DNA of 64,000 nt from Porites lutea (GCF_958299795.1 NC_133201.1:21571298-21635297), one strand, 5' to 3'; shown: positions 1 through 10,410, numbered from the stretch's first letter. The notes: generated by a model not told the origin, from the sequence alone. Numbers and translations: made by a program.

Positions 1-152
1 GTAATGTAAACAAGACTATAGACTGATGTTAATTTAATAATCAAATAGTCTGCTCAGAAGGTCTGTCATTCTTATCAGGAGCGCGTGAACAGACCTTGAA
101 AGAGAATCGGCGCTGAAAGGAACGTTGCGGTCCGAAAGAAACTTCAAACAGT

Positions 153-336
153 CAGTGACTCCCTGTAACTCGAACCCTCTATAATTCGAACCTCTCGCTA
201 AGTGGAAGCAATTTTTTCGCTTTTCATTCTCTTCCAGATCGCTTTCTATATAATTTTACCCTCGATAACTTTAACTCCCGATAACTCGAAGTATTTTCTG
301 TTTCCCTTGAAGGTTTGAATTATCGGGAGTCGACTG
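153..336. mobile_element. Small pogo/Tigger-like MITE
   Basis: The two ends are imperfect inverted repeats. The left begins CAGTGACTCCCTGTAACTCG and the right, reverse complemented, begins CAGTCGACTCCCGATAATTC; the right end is followed by TA. The interior repeats the motif 'taactcgaa'. CAGTCGACTCCC-type ends with a TA target are typical of pogo/Tigger-like MITEs. There is no coding capacity. The left TA is not preserved, so the left boundary is approximate. Confidence 0.6.
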
Positions 337-555
337 TACTAAATAACCCGAAAAAGCGCGCGCTGAGAATCAGAAAAAACATATCGATTATTAAACGGTG
401 GAGGAATTGACCTTGACTGACTTGTGGGATTACGAAATAGCAGGACTTTTAGGTACCCAACTTTAGGTCTTCCTTATGGTTGCTAAGTAACAAACGATGA
501 CGGGGTTCCTACATGTAGGACCTCTTTTCCATCAAGTGTAAAATCATCTACAAAC

Positions 556-1106
556 AGGAGCCCATAACCCGGAGCGTTCAACTGCCATAAATTCGTGCAA
601 CGGCGTTTTTACAAGTGAGTTTATTTTTAGATCAGCTTTTCCCGCGAAAAATAACTGTTCCACGGGGTCACTTCCTCCATTTGATCGTCGTTTATACTGT
701 TAGTAGCTCGCTTGGACCTTTTCACAGTCGGCTATTTCGAAGATGATTTCGATTTAATTCCCTTTGCGTGAATTATGTGTTGTCGCCGATGAAGTAGATA
801 TCCTGGCTAGGTTTTGCAAATCTTGCTCTGAACTGCTAGTTTCCGTGTAAATACTGAAGTTGTCGCTTGAAGTACTGTCAGAAGACTCCTCTGAAGATTT
901 CTCACGTGTGTCCGCCATATTTTTTTCAATGTGAAGGAGTTGTCCTAGTTGCGTATTAAAAGTTTATCATTGATGACGCAATTGCTAGTGATTGGTTTTT
1001 CGAGAGCAATTCGCGGGAAAGGCTTATCTAAAAAAAGACTTACTTGTGAAAACGCCGTTGCATAGGCGCAGTATGGAAGTTAGACGCTCCGGGTTATGGG
1101 CTCCTG
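556..1106. mobile_element. hAT-like non-autonomous TIR element, 8-bp TSD
   Basis: It is flanked on both sides by the exact 8-bp direct repeat CTACAAAC (548-555 and 1107-1114). The ends are inverted repeats: AGGAGCCCATAACCCGGAGC at the left and its complement at the right, with similarity continuing about 100 bp inward. The interrupted Leu flank exists without it at about 5690. An 8-bp TSD suggests hAT, but P-like families also make 8-bp duplications. Only a 54-codon reading frame remains inside. Confidence 0.8.
754..918 (-). other. Short acidic/serine-rich ORF inside the hAT-like element
   Basis: The minus-strand ATG opens a 54-aa frame starting MADTREKSSEESSDSTSS and ending in TAA. It is rich in Ser, Asp, Glu and Thr and shows no recognisable domain. 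Its position inside a TIR element suggests the N-terminal start of a lost transposase or accessory protein left after internal deletion. This is inference; it may not be expressed. Confidence 0.3.
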
Positions 1107-1194
1107 CTACAAACAATTCTCATATTAATAATTAGATAAGGCAGTCACACTTCAATAGGCCATTTGCATGATGGTGTCATTTTACTGCTATGAC

Positions 1195-2129
1195 TTGCCT
1201 AGTCCCTGTACGGCGTCTTTTCAGGCCCTCTCGGTCAATGCAGTTCGGTGACGTATCCGAGACGAACGGCCGGAAGACGCCTAGAAAATCTCGGAGTGCG
1301 TATGCGTGAGCAGTTTTGCATTTTTGAAAAGTTCACACGCTCAAATCTATAAATAACTTTGCGCGTGAATATCCTTCGCTTCAAGATCGGCACTATTGAC
1401 ACTATTGCAAAAATAACTAACCTGGTTTCTGTTATTAAAGAACAAAAATATTAGTTTGAATCGGAAAGAATACTACTGAAACGTGCAAGTAATTTCTCTT
1501 TTAGTTCATTTTCAAATGAACCATTAAAATGATATTTCTTTATTGATAACAAGACTTGAAACAGTAGTTTGTTGACATTCTACCAAATTTAGAGACCAAA
1601 TTCAACAGCCTGTCCGATTAGTTTGATAAGCTTCCAAATCCAAAAATTAAATTACATAAAGTATTTCAAAGTAAAATGATGACGAGAAATTTATAGGAGC
1701 AAGCGAAAATAGAGAAACGAAAGATAGCTTTTCATATCCAAGAATAAATATAAACTTATTTCTTTAGCTTACCTTCCGATTCTTGATCAAATAATTTTTT
1801 GCGACGCTGTTTTGCTTAGTTTTTGAGATGAGATAAAGTTCAAATTAGTTTAATGAGATAAATGAAAAAGAAGGCCAAACGACTTTCAACAATGAAAACG
1901 TGCATAGAATAAAAATGCTCGGTTTATCCTCTGTACTCTCCGTGGCTGCTGGACATCTTTCATCATCGCGGAAAAGTTATTGACAGCTCGCCCGCTTCCA
2001 AAAGCTCCGCCTCAAGTGAGACAAAATATCTCACTTCTCCGAGTTTGTCTAGGCCTCAAAAACTTTCCCAGTCCACGTGACCCGAAACGCATCGGCCGCG
2101 CATAATAATGAGGCCTAGGGACTAGGCAA
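1195..2129. mobile_element. Mutator-like (MULE) non-autonomous element, 9-bp TSD
   Basis: It is flanked by the perfect 9-bp direct repeat TGCTATGAC (1186-1194 and 2130-2138). The ends are inverted: TTGCCTAGTCCCT on the left and AGGGACTAGGCAA on the right. A 9-bp duplication is the hallmark of Mutator-type transposition. The interior of about 0.9 kb has no long ORF, so it would need a transposase in trans. Confidence 0.75.
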
Positions 2130-2295
2130 TGCTATGACAAGGATCCTTCAGGCTTTTGCTTTCTCGGGTAAATTAGGGCTTTTTTTATTTAAACCTCATT
2201 GGGGCTACCAAATTTAAATATCAAAAGAAAAACGAAAAGAATTCTGGTCGTAGTAGTAAAATGACGCCATCGTCGCCCATTCTTTTGCTTTTATC

Positions 2296-2354
2296 TTTTT
2301 CCCCCAATGATGCGAAAGCCAAGTGTATTCTAAATAGCAGGGTAAGGTATATAC
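2296..2354 (+). promoter_or_regulatory. Conserved 5' flank of tRNA-Leu(AAG)
   Basis: A block containing 'ccaatgatg' then 'aagccaagt' and 'attctaaatag' ends right before the tRNA. It recurs before the Leu copies at 5825 and 9179 and, without a tRNA, near 10965-11000. Conservation may only reflect recent duplication. An upstream Pol III enhancer role is possible; the A and B boxes lie inside the tRNA. Confidence 0.4.
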
Positions 2355-2436
2355 GGTAGCGTGGCCGAGCGGTCTAAGGCGCTGGTTTAAGGCACCAGTC
2401 TCTTCGGAGGCGTGGGTTCGAATCCCACCGCTGCCA
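2355..2436 (+). tRNA. tRNA-Leu (anticodon AAG)
   Basis: The 82-nt sequence folds as a class II tRNA. The acceptor GGTAGCG pairs with CGCTGCC, with discriminator A. The anticodon stem CTGGT/ACCAG encloses loop TTAAGGC, so the anticodon is AAG and it reads CUU leucine codons. The variable arm is TCTCTTCGGAGGC, and the T arm carries GGTTCGAATCC (B box). CCA is not encoded. A run of six T at about 2441 is the likely Pol III terminator. It faces the tRNA-Lys at 2896 tail to tail. Confidence 0.95.
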
Positions 2437-2895
2437 TTCACGTTTTTTAAAATAATGGTAATAACTTAACTCCCACGCTACATGAAGAGCTTCACTTTTC
2501 GAGCTTCAGCCCATAAGGCAAAACCTTTTTTTATCATACATCAGGTAAGGCAAATTTCTGCGTACACGGTGTATATAAAAAAGACCACCAGAAAATGTCT
2601 TGAAAAAGGACACGCTACATAGCATTGAATGGTTTACACTGGAAAAAAAAACTTTTAACAACTATTCCTGTTGTTCAATTTTATCCTATCTTATTTCCTA
2701 TCCAAATTAAAAGTCTAGGACTAAGCTGTGTTCTATGCGATTTATTATGTGTTATTGGGGTGGGAAATTAACCAATCTACAGTATTAACGGCCCTCATAC
2801 AACACTTTCTTGCGCGTGTTTGATATGATACATCTGTCATTTGTGAGCCAAAAACTAATCAAAACATCACCTCGAAAAGTTACAAAAAGGGACGT

Positions 2896-2968
2896 CGCCC
2901 GATATGGGACTTGAACCCATGACCCTCAGATTAAAAGTCTGATGCTCTACCGACTGAGCTAACCGGGC
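2896..2968 (-). tRNA. tRNA-Lys (anticodon TTT)
   Basis: Read on the minus strand, the acceptor GCCCGGT pairs with ATCGGGC plus discriminator G. The D arm contains TAGCTCAGTCGGTAGAGC, the anticodon loop is CTTTTAA (TTT), and the T arm holds GGTTCAAGTCC. The length is 73 nt. A T-rich run follows the 3' end (T5 on the minus strand). It is the convergent partner of the Leu gene at 2355. Confidence 0.95.
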
Positions 2969-3029
2969 GGCTCGCAGTCCTTTCTATGGTAGTTCCAATT
3001 GCATATGGTGATCGAACCAGCGCAAGTAA

Positions 3030-3540
3030 TTACTTATGCAGACCAATTAGAATCTTAGCAATTCTAAGCAAGATCATCGAGTAAACTGTTCACCGTCAGC
3101 TGTATACCCACGTCAAGAAGGAGAACAACCTTTTGGCCCCTGAGGTGGTCCTTGCTCATCTGACTGAGAATATCTTGGATAATAATGATGCTGTGGTTTA
3201 GTTTTATCCTTTTTCAAATTCTGTTTCTGTTTGTTTTCAAACTAATTATCATAATTACCATACCCCAAAACAAAGGGAAACAAAATTTAAACCAAGGATA
3301 ACATTGGACCCCGACATAGACAATAGCTTTATTACAGGTGCGTGATTCCATGACCTTAACAAGGCATTCGGTACGGTCAACCATAAGATGTTACTAAACA
3401 AACTGGACTGTTTAGGACTAAATAATAGCACAGTGGGTTGGTTTATGTTCTATCTCTCTGATGGTGAACAGGTCACCTCAATCGGAAACTGTCTCTCGTT
3501 TCCAAGGCAAGTCACAGTCGGGGTGCCCCAACGAAAGAGA
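3030..3540 (+). mobile_element. LINE reverse-transcriptase fragment
   Basis: Conceptual translation in two pieces recovers non-LTR RT blocks. Around 3030-3150 there is RPIRILAILSKIIE followed, past a stop, by HRQLYTHVKKENNLL. Around 3355-3535 there is KAFGTVNHKMLLNKL, a WF..YLSDGEQV segment and VGVPQ. These match the palm region of jockey/CR1-type LINEs. The middle of the domain (F/YxDD) is not present here; the copy is truncated at both ends and contains stops and a gap, so it is inactive. Confidence 0.7.
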
Positions 3541-4492
3541 CCGTCGCTCTTAATTTCGAAGCTTGTAACGATTTTTATGCTTGCGTCAGTTGTGTTGTTA
3601 AATCGGGGCAAATAACAGCCAAACAGAGGCCCCGGGTGGATACTCCTTATTAGAGAGTTTTAGATCCGAGTTTACCGCGAACCTCTAGCCGCGGTTTGAG
3701 GTTACCCGTTCAAACATAATTCGATTAAATTGGCGGTGGATTAAAGAAGTAGCCTGAAATTCATCCGATTGCTTCGAGTCGTTTTCTCCTCTCAACAACG
3801 TCTGAATCGACCGGCCGTTAATGCCGTCCAGTGACGTCACTCACTACCCGAAAACCGGGTAGTGATTTTGATTGGTTGATTGTCTAAACATTCGCATAAT
3901 TGTGTATAATTATGAAAAATTTTACCGGGATTGTCGCTTGATATTCAGCGGATCGCATCCCTGGCATTCTTTCGTTTCGTTCAAACATTTCGATAAGCAT
4001 AATCTTTATCTTAAACAGTAAAATTGCCCTTGTCTTCGAAACTGAAATGTTAAATTGAATTGCGAATGAAGAATCATTGCGAAGAGTCGGTAGGTTTTTC
4101 ATTTTAATAGAGCCGCTCTGTGGTTATGGCGGCCGGTGATTTTGTTTACGCGAAGTTTTCTGAGATCAATGTTATAATTCGACCTTCTTGCTATTTTTAC
4201 CGTCAAGTGTAATGATTCTGTTAGCTTTTCTTTCTTGTCTCCTTGTTCTTTTTCTTCGTTAAGGACCAAACAGCTTCTTTTCAATTAAAGCAAATCATTG
4301 TGTTTTTGAACTAAGTGTTCCGTGTGTGTGTGTTTATTTCATTTCGTGATTGCGACCGAGTTTGATTGTAGAATACAACCAGTTCAGAGTTGTACGGCAT
4401 GCAGTTGATAGTTTGAACGTTAAACATGAATTACGATCGAAAAAAATAAAGTAGTTCTGTATCATGCAGACATTTCCAAACGATATTTCTCG

Positions 4493-4692
4493 GTTTGCCA
4501 CTTGAAAGTCGTGTTTTACTTTTTGCATGAATTAAACCACATAGTTTTTTTTTTTCAGAATACCAGTTGTATTAGAAAACCGTATTAGAAAACCGCAGGT
4601 CATCTCCGGGGGGGGGGGGTGCGCACCCCCTGCACCCTCCCTCTAGAGTTTGCCACTTGAAAGTCGTGTTTTACTTTTTGCATGAATTAAAG
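4493..4692. repeat. 44-bp direct repeat around a MITE fragment
   Basis: The 44-bp stretch beginning 'gtttgccacttgaaagtcgt' occurs at about 4493 and again at about 4649. Between the copies lies a fragment nearly identical to the 3' part of the MITE at 5239-5420, including its poly-T, G run and 'gtgcgcacc'. Duplicated host sequence around an incomplete copy suggests a repair or template-switch event rather than normal transposition. Confidence 0.55.
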
Positions 4693-5238
4693 CAAAGGTC
4701 AAGGAATAGTGACGTCACTGGACGGCATTAACGGCCGGTCGATTCAGACGTTACTGAGAGAGTAATAACGACTCGAAGTAATGGGGTGAAATTCAGGCTA
4801 TTAAAGAAGTGGATTCTGGTTTATTTTTCCATTTAGAAATAGAAGAAATATCAATCAGTGAAAATAAAAGAAATTTACGGTTAACACTGGGTTATCTAGC
4901 AACAAAGAGCGGTAAATTCTTACATTAGTTGTTCTTGCAAATTTACGGCCGCCATTTTGAATCAGCAGTCATGAATGGCACTTGTTTTCCAGATCCAATA
5001 GGATTTTTCAAATTTAGCATTTCACCCGAATTTGTGCCTCTATTAAGGGATAAAGACTTGCTCCACAATTACGTGGGATAAAACAAGAATTATACGCTAA
5101 AAGCTTTCGGGTTTATGACATACGTGAAAACCTACTTCCCCACGTTGAAAACGCACGTCGTAAACCTCAATCGTGACGCGAAAGACTTGTCACGTGACCT
5201 CCAGTGGTTAGAGGTTCGCGGTAAACTCGGATCTACAA

Positions 5239-5420
5239 CAGGGGCGGATCCAGGATTTTTTTTAGGAGGGGGTGCACTAGTCTTTTGCTCTACTTCAACA
5301 CCAATAAACAACATAGTTTTTTTTTTTTCAGAATACCAGTTGTATTAGAAAACCGCAGGTCATCTCCGGGGGGGGGGGTGCGCACGCACCCCCTGCACCC
5401 TCCCTCTAGATCCGCCCCTG
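5239..5420. mobile_element. CAGGGGCGGATCC-type MITE nested in the TIR element
   Basis: The ends CAGGGGCGGATCC and, inverted, CAGGGGCGGATC are flanked by the 5-bp direct repeat TACAA (5234-5238 and 5421-5425). It interrupts the right arm of the 3652-5431 element, so it is younger. There is no coding capacity. Related GGCGGATCCAGG ends occur at 32710 and 36704. Confidence 0.75.
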
Positions 5421-5824
5421 TACAACTCTCTATTATGGCCAATACAGGGAAGCTCGCCCGTAAGAGGTACCTTGTGAAATTTCACTGTAGCTCTCAGTAC
5501 AAACCAATCATCAAAAGGCAAGTTTGATAACTTCTGCTCTGCCTCTGTTTTTCGATTTATATTTTTACAGTACAGCAGTACAGGCAGCACAGCAGTTTTT
5601 TTTTTTTTTTCATTTAAATCGTGGCCTCATCAAATAGCTTAGTAACAAATCAGGTCACGGGGTTCCTACATTTAAGACCTATTTCCCTCAACTGTAATAT
5701 ACACTCACTAAGGTCGTCTGCGAACTATGCCTATACTACTAATTAGATAAGGTAATCACTGTATATTTTTTTCCCAATGATGGGAAAACCAAGTGTATTC
5801 TAAATAGCCGGGTAGGGTATAAAC

Positions 5825-5911
5825 GGTAGCGTGGCCGAGCCGAGTGGTCTAAGGCGCTGGTCTTAGGCACCAGTCTCTTCAGAGGCGTGGGTTCGAATCC
5901 CAACGCTGTCA
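5825..5911 (+). pseudogene. tRNA-Leu (TAG) pseudogene
   Basis: The sequence is a tRNA-Leu body with anticodon TAG but carries an extra 5-bp repeat in the D region (GCCGAGCCGAG), and its acceptor stem is damaged at the 3' side (CAACGCTGTC instead of CACCGCTGCC). The variable arm also differs (TTCAGAGG). It is 87 nt rather than 82, so it is probably not functional. Confidence 0.8.
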
Positions 5912-5928
5912 ATTTTTAAAATTCATAC

Positions 5929-5965
<37 letters not shown>
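5929..5965. repeat. (TAA)n microsatellite
   Basis: About twelve perfect TAA units occur just downstream of the tRNA-Leu pseudogene. The other Leu copies have only a short 'aataataata' here, so this is a local expansion. Confidence 0.9.
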
Positions 5966-5966
<1 letters not shown>

Positions 5967-6234
5967 TTCGACTACGAGAATTAAAAGTCAAACTTTTTTT
6001 ATAAACCTGATGATCTACGAAGCTGTGTCCAAGCTGTGTTCCATGCGATTTATCAATCGTTATTAAAGTTGGAAAAAAGCTAAGACTTGACCAATTTAGA
6101 GACCTTTTTCAAAAATAACATAATAATGTTTGTTGTCCCTCCAACATTTTGCATAGCCATTGTTTTCAGTTTCTCTTAGGACAATTAGATAAGGTAGTGA
6201 CGGGTTAGTGGAAAATCAAATAACAGGTATATAT

Positions 6235-6315
6235 GGTAGCGTGGCCGAGCGGTCTAAGGCGCTGTTTAAAGCACCAGTCTCTTCGGAGGCGTGGGTTCGA
6301 ATCCCACCGCTGCCA
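6235..6315 (+). pseudogene. tRNA-Leu pseudogene with damaged anticodon arm
   Basis: The acceptor, D, variable and T arms match the neighbouring tRNA-Leu genes exactly, but the anticodon region reads GCGCTGTTTAAAGCACCAG instead of GCGCTGGTTTAAGGCACCAG. One base is lost and the anticodon stem no longer pairs. The length is 81 nt. It is probably non-functional, although the internal A and B boxes are intact and Pol III could still transcribe it. Confidence 0.8.
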
Positions 6316-6324
6316 TCGAAACAT

Positions 6325-7182
6325 TAGCCTGCTTAAGATCCGACGACGGCAGACGTCTGTGACGGCGAGGGGAAGTGAAATTACTGCTAGAAAGACTTCC
6401 GGCTGCCGTCGTTGTGAAGTTTCCCGCCGTAGCGGTCTTGTCTGTGACGTGAAGAAGGCCATTTTGCCGTCGCGTGTAAGACGTGAGTAAACTTGATCAA
6501 AATAATGCCATTTAAACACATTTGAGCGAAATTCTTTAGTACTGTTAACAGTTTATTCTCAGAAGACCATTTTTGTCGAATTTCTAAGCTACTTAAACGA
6601 TTTGAACACGGTATTTAAATTAAATTTGTTTGCCTTCCCTAAACAGTTTGACTCGTTAATCGCCATGGACTCGGTCAACTCGACAAAGAAAGCAACCCAG
6701 TAAGTTTTACAAGTCTTTTTTTGTGTTTATTGATGCGTTTATTAACAATTATGATATCTTAGACTTGTTTCGGCATTAAATTGAGGTCCAATGGATTATG
6801 TCACTCATCTTTTCTCGAAATAGCGTTTTTTTTTTTACTCGGCTTCTCTTACAATGTAATTTTAATCAAGAGCTTTCAGTAAGGCCAAAAAATGCAGATT
6901 TTCAGATCTGTTGCAATCATACAACAGTAAAAATTCATCTTCTGAAATGTCGCCATCCTCGAAACTTGTCAGTAACAATTCACGAACCTTTCTAAAAGTA
7001 GCCATCGCTCTTGTATTTATTTCTAAACTTCAACAGGAAAAGGCGCTACAACAACCCGCCGTCGCGCGAGCTTTCTTAATGCTATTTTTCGCGCCATTGC
7101 GACGGCGACCTCACCCCAAACACCCTCGACCAAGTCTGCCGCCGTAGAATCTCGCCGTCGTCGGATCTTAAGCTGACTATTG
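6325..7182. mobile_element. TIR element between a Leu and a Lys gene
   Basis: The left end AGCCTGCTTAAGATCCGACG is mirrored at about 7150-7178 (CGTCGTCGGATCTTAAGCTG). The segment is GC-richer at the ends with many GACGGC/GCCGTC motifs, and other copies of the Leu-Lys spacer lack it. A possible start codon and splice donor lie at 6665-6705 (ATGGACTCGG, then GTAAGT), perhaps a relic of a transposase first exon. The TSD is not clear. Confidence 0.5.
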
Positions 7183-7656
7183 GTGCTCTAAACTGCAGCA
7201 AAAACTTAGCAAGTAATCATTGAACTCCTACGCTACACGAACAGCTTCACTTTTCTAGGGGCAGCCAATACCAGCAGAACCTTGTTTTATTTTGCAAATT
7301 TTTCGGTCATTTAGTCAGAGTAGACAGTTTATATAAAAAAAACGCCATAAATCGTCCTGGGAAAAAGACTACCCGCTACTTGGCATTGAATGTTTTTTTT
7401 TAAAAAACACCTTCCGGCTCTTGTACAATTCTATCATGCGTTTTTGACTTCGCGAATGGAAAGTCTTACTTGAAGTCTAACTTTTCAAACGACTGTTGGA
7501 ACACAGCTTCGTAAATGAACAGGTTTGTAAAAACTATTAAACCTATTAATGGCTCTCATACAGCACTCTCCTTTGCATGGTCAATATGTTACTTCAGTCA
7601 TTTAAGAGCCAAAAAGAAATCAAAACATAACCTTGAAAAGTTATAAATAGCGATGT

Positions 7657-7729
7657 CGCCCAGTATGGGACTTGAACCCATGACCCTCAGATTAAAAGTC
7701 TGATGCTCTACCGACTGAGCTAACCGGGC
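7657..7729 (-). tRNA. tRNA-Lys (anticodon TTT)
   Basis: It is 73 nt and identical to the other Lys copies except at the 3' acceptor side, where ATCGGGC is ACTGGGC. The stem still forms using a G-T pair. D, anticodon (TTT) and T arms are intact. It pairs tail to tail with the Leu pseudogene at 6235 once the 6325-7182 insertion is removed. Confidence 0.88.
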
Positions 7730-9120
7730 GGCTCATAAACAGCTTTGTGGTAATGAAAATGTCCGTACCATTGCCAAAGATGTTTTTAAAAAACAAAAAG
7801 GAAAGTGTGCCTTCGTTAAGTCAGTTAATCTTCCCTGCCTCTGTTTTTGTAGGAAAGTTGTTTCGAAATTTATTTCTACGTCACCAGACGTGATAAGAGT
7901 ATACACATGTGCGCAAAATACCAAACATGTTCACTAGACTTGAGACTGAAGCGTTTACAAGACAACAAGACTTCAAATTGTTTTCACTGTCTCACACGTG
8001 GAGCGATTGCCCCAAGTTGCCGTACTAAAGCACCTTCTTTAGTTGGTCTTATTCCCTAGCGGGAACAAAACATAGGTGAACAGTGAACAACATATATTGT
8101 CTGCCTCGTTCCTAGTCGTCTCAAGTGTATTTGGAAAACGGAAAGCACGACTGCAAGCGATAGTATCGCGCAATGGACCATGGGAACGTTTAGCGTTGAC
8201 GTAAAGGACGCTGGGAAGGGTGAACGAGGAAAATGAGACTTCTCCTCTCCCACGATACTAGCGCGGAACCTATAATCGCTCCAGTCGCTCTTGAATGGCT
8301 CTCCAATCCGCTAGAATGCACCTGGGTACGAGGCAGATATCTTGTAGTTCAAAACAATTTCGGCAGAAAAGCAAAGAACGGCGTAAGGCACTCCAAGGCC
8401 GATTAAAAGCCTTTATCTGACGCCGGGCAGTTAGTGGTCCCTAGAAGCATTTCAACGAGTTCAAATTTAAGATGACCCAAATCATTTAGAACATCTATTC
8501 AGTAATCTGACTCCGTGAAGTTTCAAACCGGTGTCATTTCAGTCTAGAAATTTTTAAGTCGAGTGAAATGCAGCCAAAAAGTGCCTGGTTAAGGCTACTT
8601 ATAACACACTTTACAAGTAATTAATATTGCACTTATTATTAAAGATGGTATGGGTTAGCTGCATATTTACTTGCAGTTATTCACTATCACACCCATTTCC
8701 TTTTGACTATAATTACACATGTTGGAGGGTCAACTTGGGTGAACACGGGACCTATGAAGCATTGCTACCCTTCGTTAACAACACCAACCCCATTAAAATC
8801 CCTGAAAAACCTTTTTAACGACAGAGCACTAAGTTCAAATTTACTCCAACCAAAAGGAGATTAACTACATCTCCCTTTCCAATATTAGAGCCAGTGTTGA
8901 AACTCGCCCTCCCAAGCCACACAATTTACTCATTCTCTCCCCTTCCATCCCTGACATTTTATGGGCCTTTCCTCCCCTCCCCTCCCCCCTCCCGAGAATC
9001 CCAAGGTTCAGCGATACACGTATTTCTAGTGTAATATACTCACTAAGGTCATCTGCAAACTGTGCCTATGTCACTAATTAGATAAGGTAGTCACTTTATA
9101 TGTCTCTGCTTACATATATA
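7730..9120. repeat. 5' flank of tRNA-Lys shared between units, plus unannotated spacer
   Basis: Bases 7730-8400 match 16134-16860 plus 19225-19345 ('gaagggtgaacgag', 'cctataatcgctccagtcgc'). This copy is uninterrupted at about 8255 and is the empty site for the composite element at 16862-19224. From 8400 to 9000 I see no gene, only single-copy AT-rich sequence and a C/T-rich tract at 8940-8990. From 9025 the Leu 5' flank begins. Confidence 0.6.
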
Positions 9121-9178
9121 TTTTTTCCCAATGATGGGAAAGCCAAGTACATTCTAAATAGCAGATTAAGATACATAC

Positions 9179-9260
9179 GGTAGCGTGGCCGAGTGGTCTA
9201 AGGCGCTGGTTTAAGGCACCAGTCTCTTCGGAGGCGTGGGTTCGAATCCCACCGCTGCCA
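9179..9260 (+). tRNA. tRNA-Leu (anticodon AAG)
   Basis: The 82-nt class II tRNA differs from the copy at 2355 only by GAGTGG for GAGCGG in the D loop. Acceptor, anticodon loop TTAAGGC, variable arm and GGTTCGAATCC are intact. It is followed by the unit spacer that carries the LINE insertion at 9643. Confidence 0.95.
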
Positions 9261-9642
9261 TCCACTTTCTTGTTAAATAATAATAATAACTTAACTCCTA
9301 CTATTCATGAGGAGCTTCACTTTTTGAGGTTCCGTCCATAAAGCAAAACTTTGTTTTATTATACTCAGGCATCAAGTCAGTGTAGACAGTGTATATCGAG
9401 AAAAAAAAAAGCACCAAAAAAAATTGTGTTGAGGAGGGACACTCTACTTAGCATTGAATGCTTTACGCTGAATAAAAAAAAAAGCTTTTTAAAAATCTTC
9501 CTCTTGTTCAATTTTATTCTATTTTAATAACTACCTGAATTAAAAGTCAAACTTGTTTAATTATAGACCTTTTGAATCACGAAGCTGTGTTCCATGCGAT
9601 TTGTTAAGGGCTACTGCAGTGGGAAAAATTAGACTCAGTTAA

Positions 9643-10282
9643 GATCAAACACTATATAGATATAATAAAACAAAAATATATTGCATATTGGCAACATACA
9701 ATCCATCATTCTAAGAAACTACAATTTTACAGCTTATTTAAGCATGATTATAAAATTTCAGGTTATCTAGACTTAATTAGAAATTCTGCTAATAGGAAAG
9801 ATTTAGTGAAAATTCGTATAAGTAACCACAAACTCATGATTGAAACTGGAAGATATAATCAAACTTCCCGCAACGATAGATTCTGTCCTATTTGTAAATC
9901 TGGTATAATTAAAAGACGAATTTCATTTTCTCTTCCATTGTCCAAAATGCTCAATCCCAAGGGAGAAATTCTACAATCAAATCCAACAAAATTTTGTCGA
10001 CTTTAATCAGCTATCTTACACAGAATTAATAATTAAATTGATGAATTGACAGAATTTTTCCGTAAATTCCCATTTGTTGAAATTTGTCTCATTATGTAAT
10101 GATTTACGTAATAATTTGTTATCAAATCATGCTGATAACCTTTGATTGACTATAGTAATCATTGCATTGCATTATCATTGTTATGATTTGTTTGTTTGTT
10201 TGTTTTTTTTATGTTGAAGCTTTTGCAATACTGTAACTACATAATTATAGTCATGCAAATAAAGCTTATGTTGTTGTTGTTA
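9643..10282 (+). mobile_element. 5'-truncated LINE with 10-bp target duplication
   Basis: It is flanked by the direct repeat ACTCAGTTAA (9633-9642 and 10283-10292). The plus strand encodes the C-terminal part of a LINE ORF2, around KIRISNHKLMIETGRYNQ then RFCPICKSG, a C-x2-C element after the RT known from coral LINEs. The 3' end is a (TTG)n tail, 'atgttgttgttgttaa', instead of poly-A. The reading frame is interrupted. It inserted into the Leu-Lys spacer. Confidence 0.85.
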
Positions 10283-10410
10283 ACTCAGTTAACCGACCTG
10301 TTAACGGCCTTCATAGAGCACTTTCCTGCGCTTGTTTCACATGATACATCAGTCATATGTGAGCCAAAAACTAATCAAAACATCACCTCGAAAAGTTACA
10401 AAAAGGGACG

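Larger units (their letters stand above)
440..2354 (+). repeat. 5' flank of a tRNA-Leu unit, split by two transposons
   Basis: Bases 491-547 match the flank at about 5645-5705 that precedes another tRNA-Leu copy (shared 'cggggttcctacat'). The match resumes after 1115 with 'ttagataaggcagtcac' and again after 2139 up to the tRNA at 2355. The two gaps are the transposons at 556-1106 and 1195-2129. This stretch is therefore one ancestral spacer interrupted twice. Confidence 0.65.
3652..5431. mobile_element. Long TIR / foldback element of about 1.8 kb
   Basis: The left end AGAGAGTTTTAGATCCGAGT is matched in inverse at 5221-5431 (with a nested MITE inside), and both ends are flanked by ATT. A second inverted block, including 'ccggccgttaatgccgtcca' at about 3810, recurs inverted near 4720. 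Near 10850-10880 a related sequence lacks the element and looks like an empty site. No transposase frame is evident and the family is not assigned. Confidence 0.6.
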
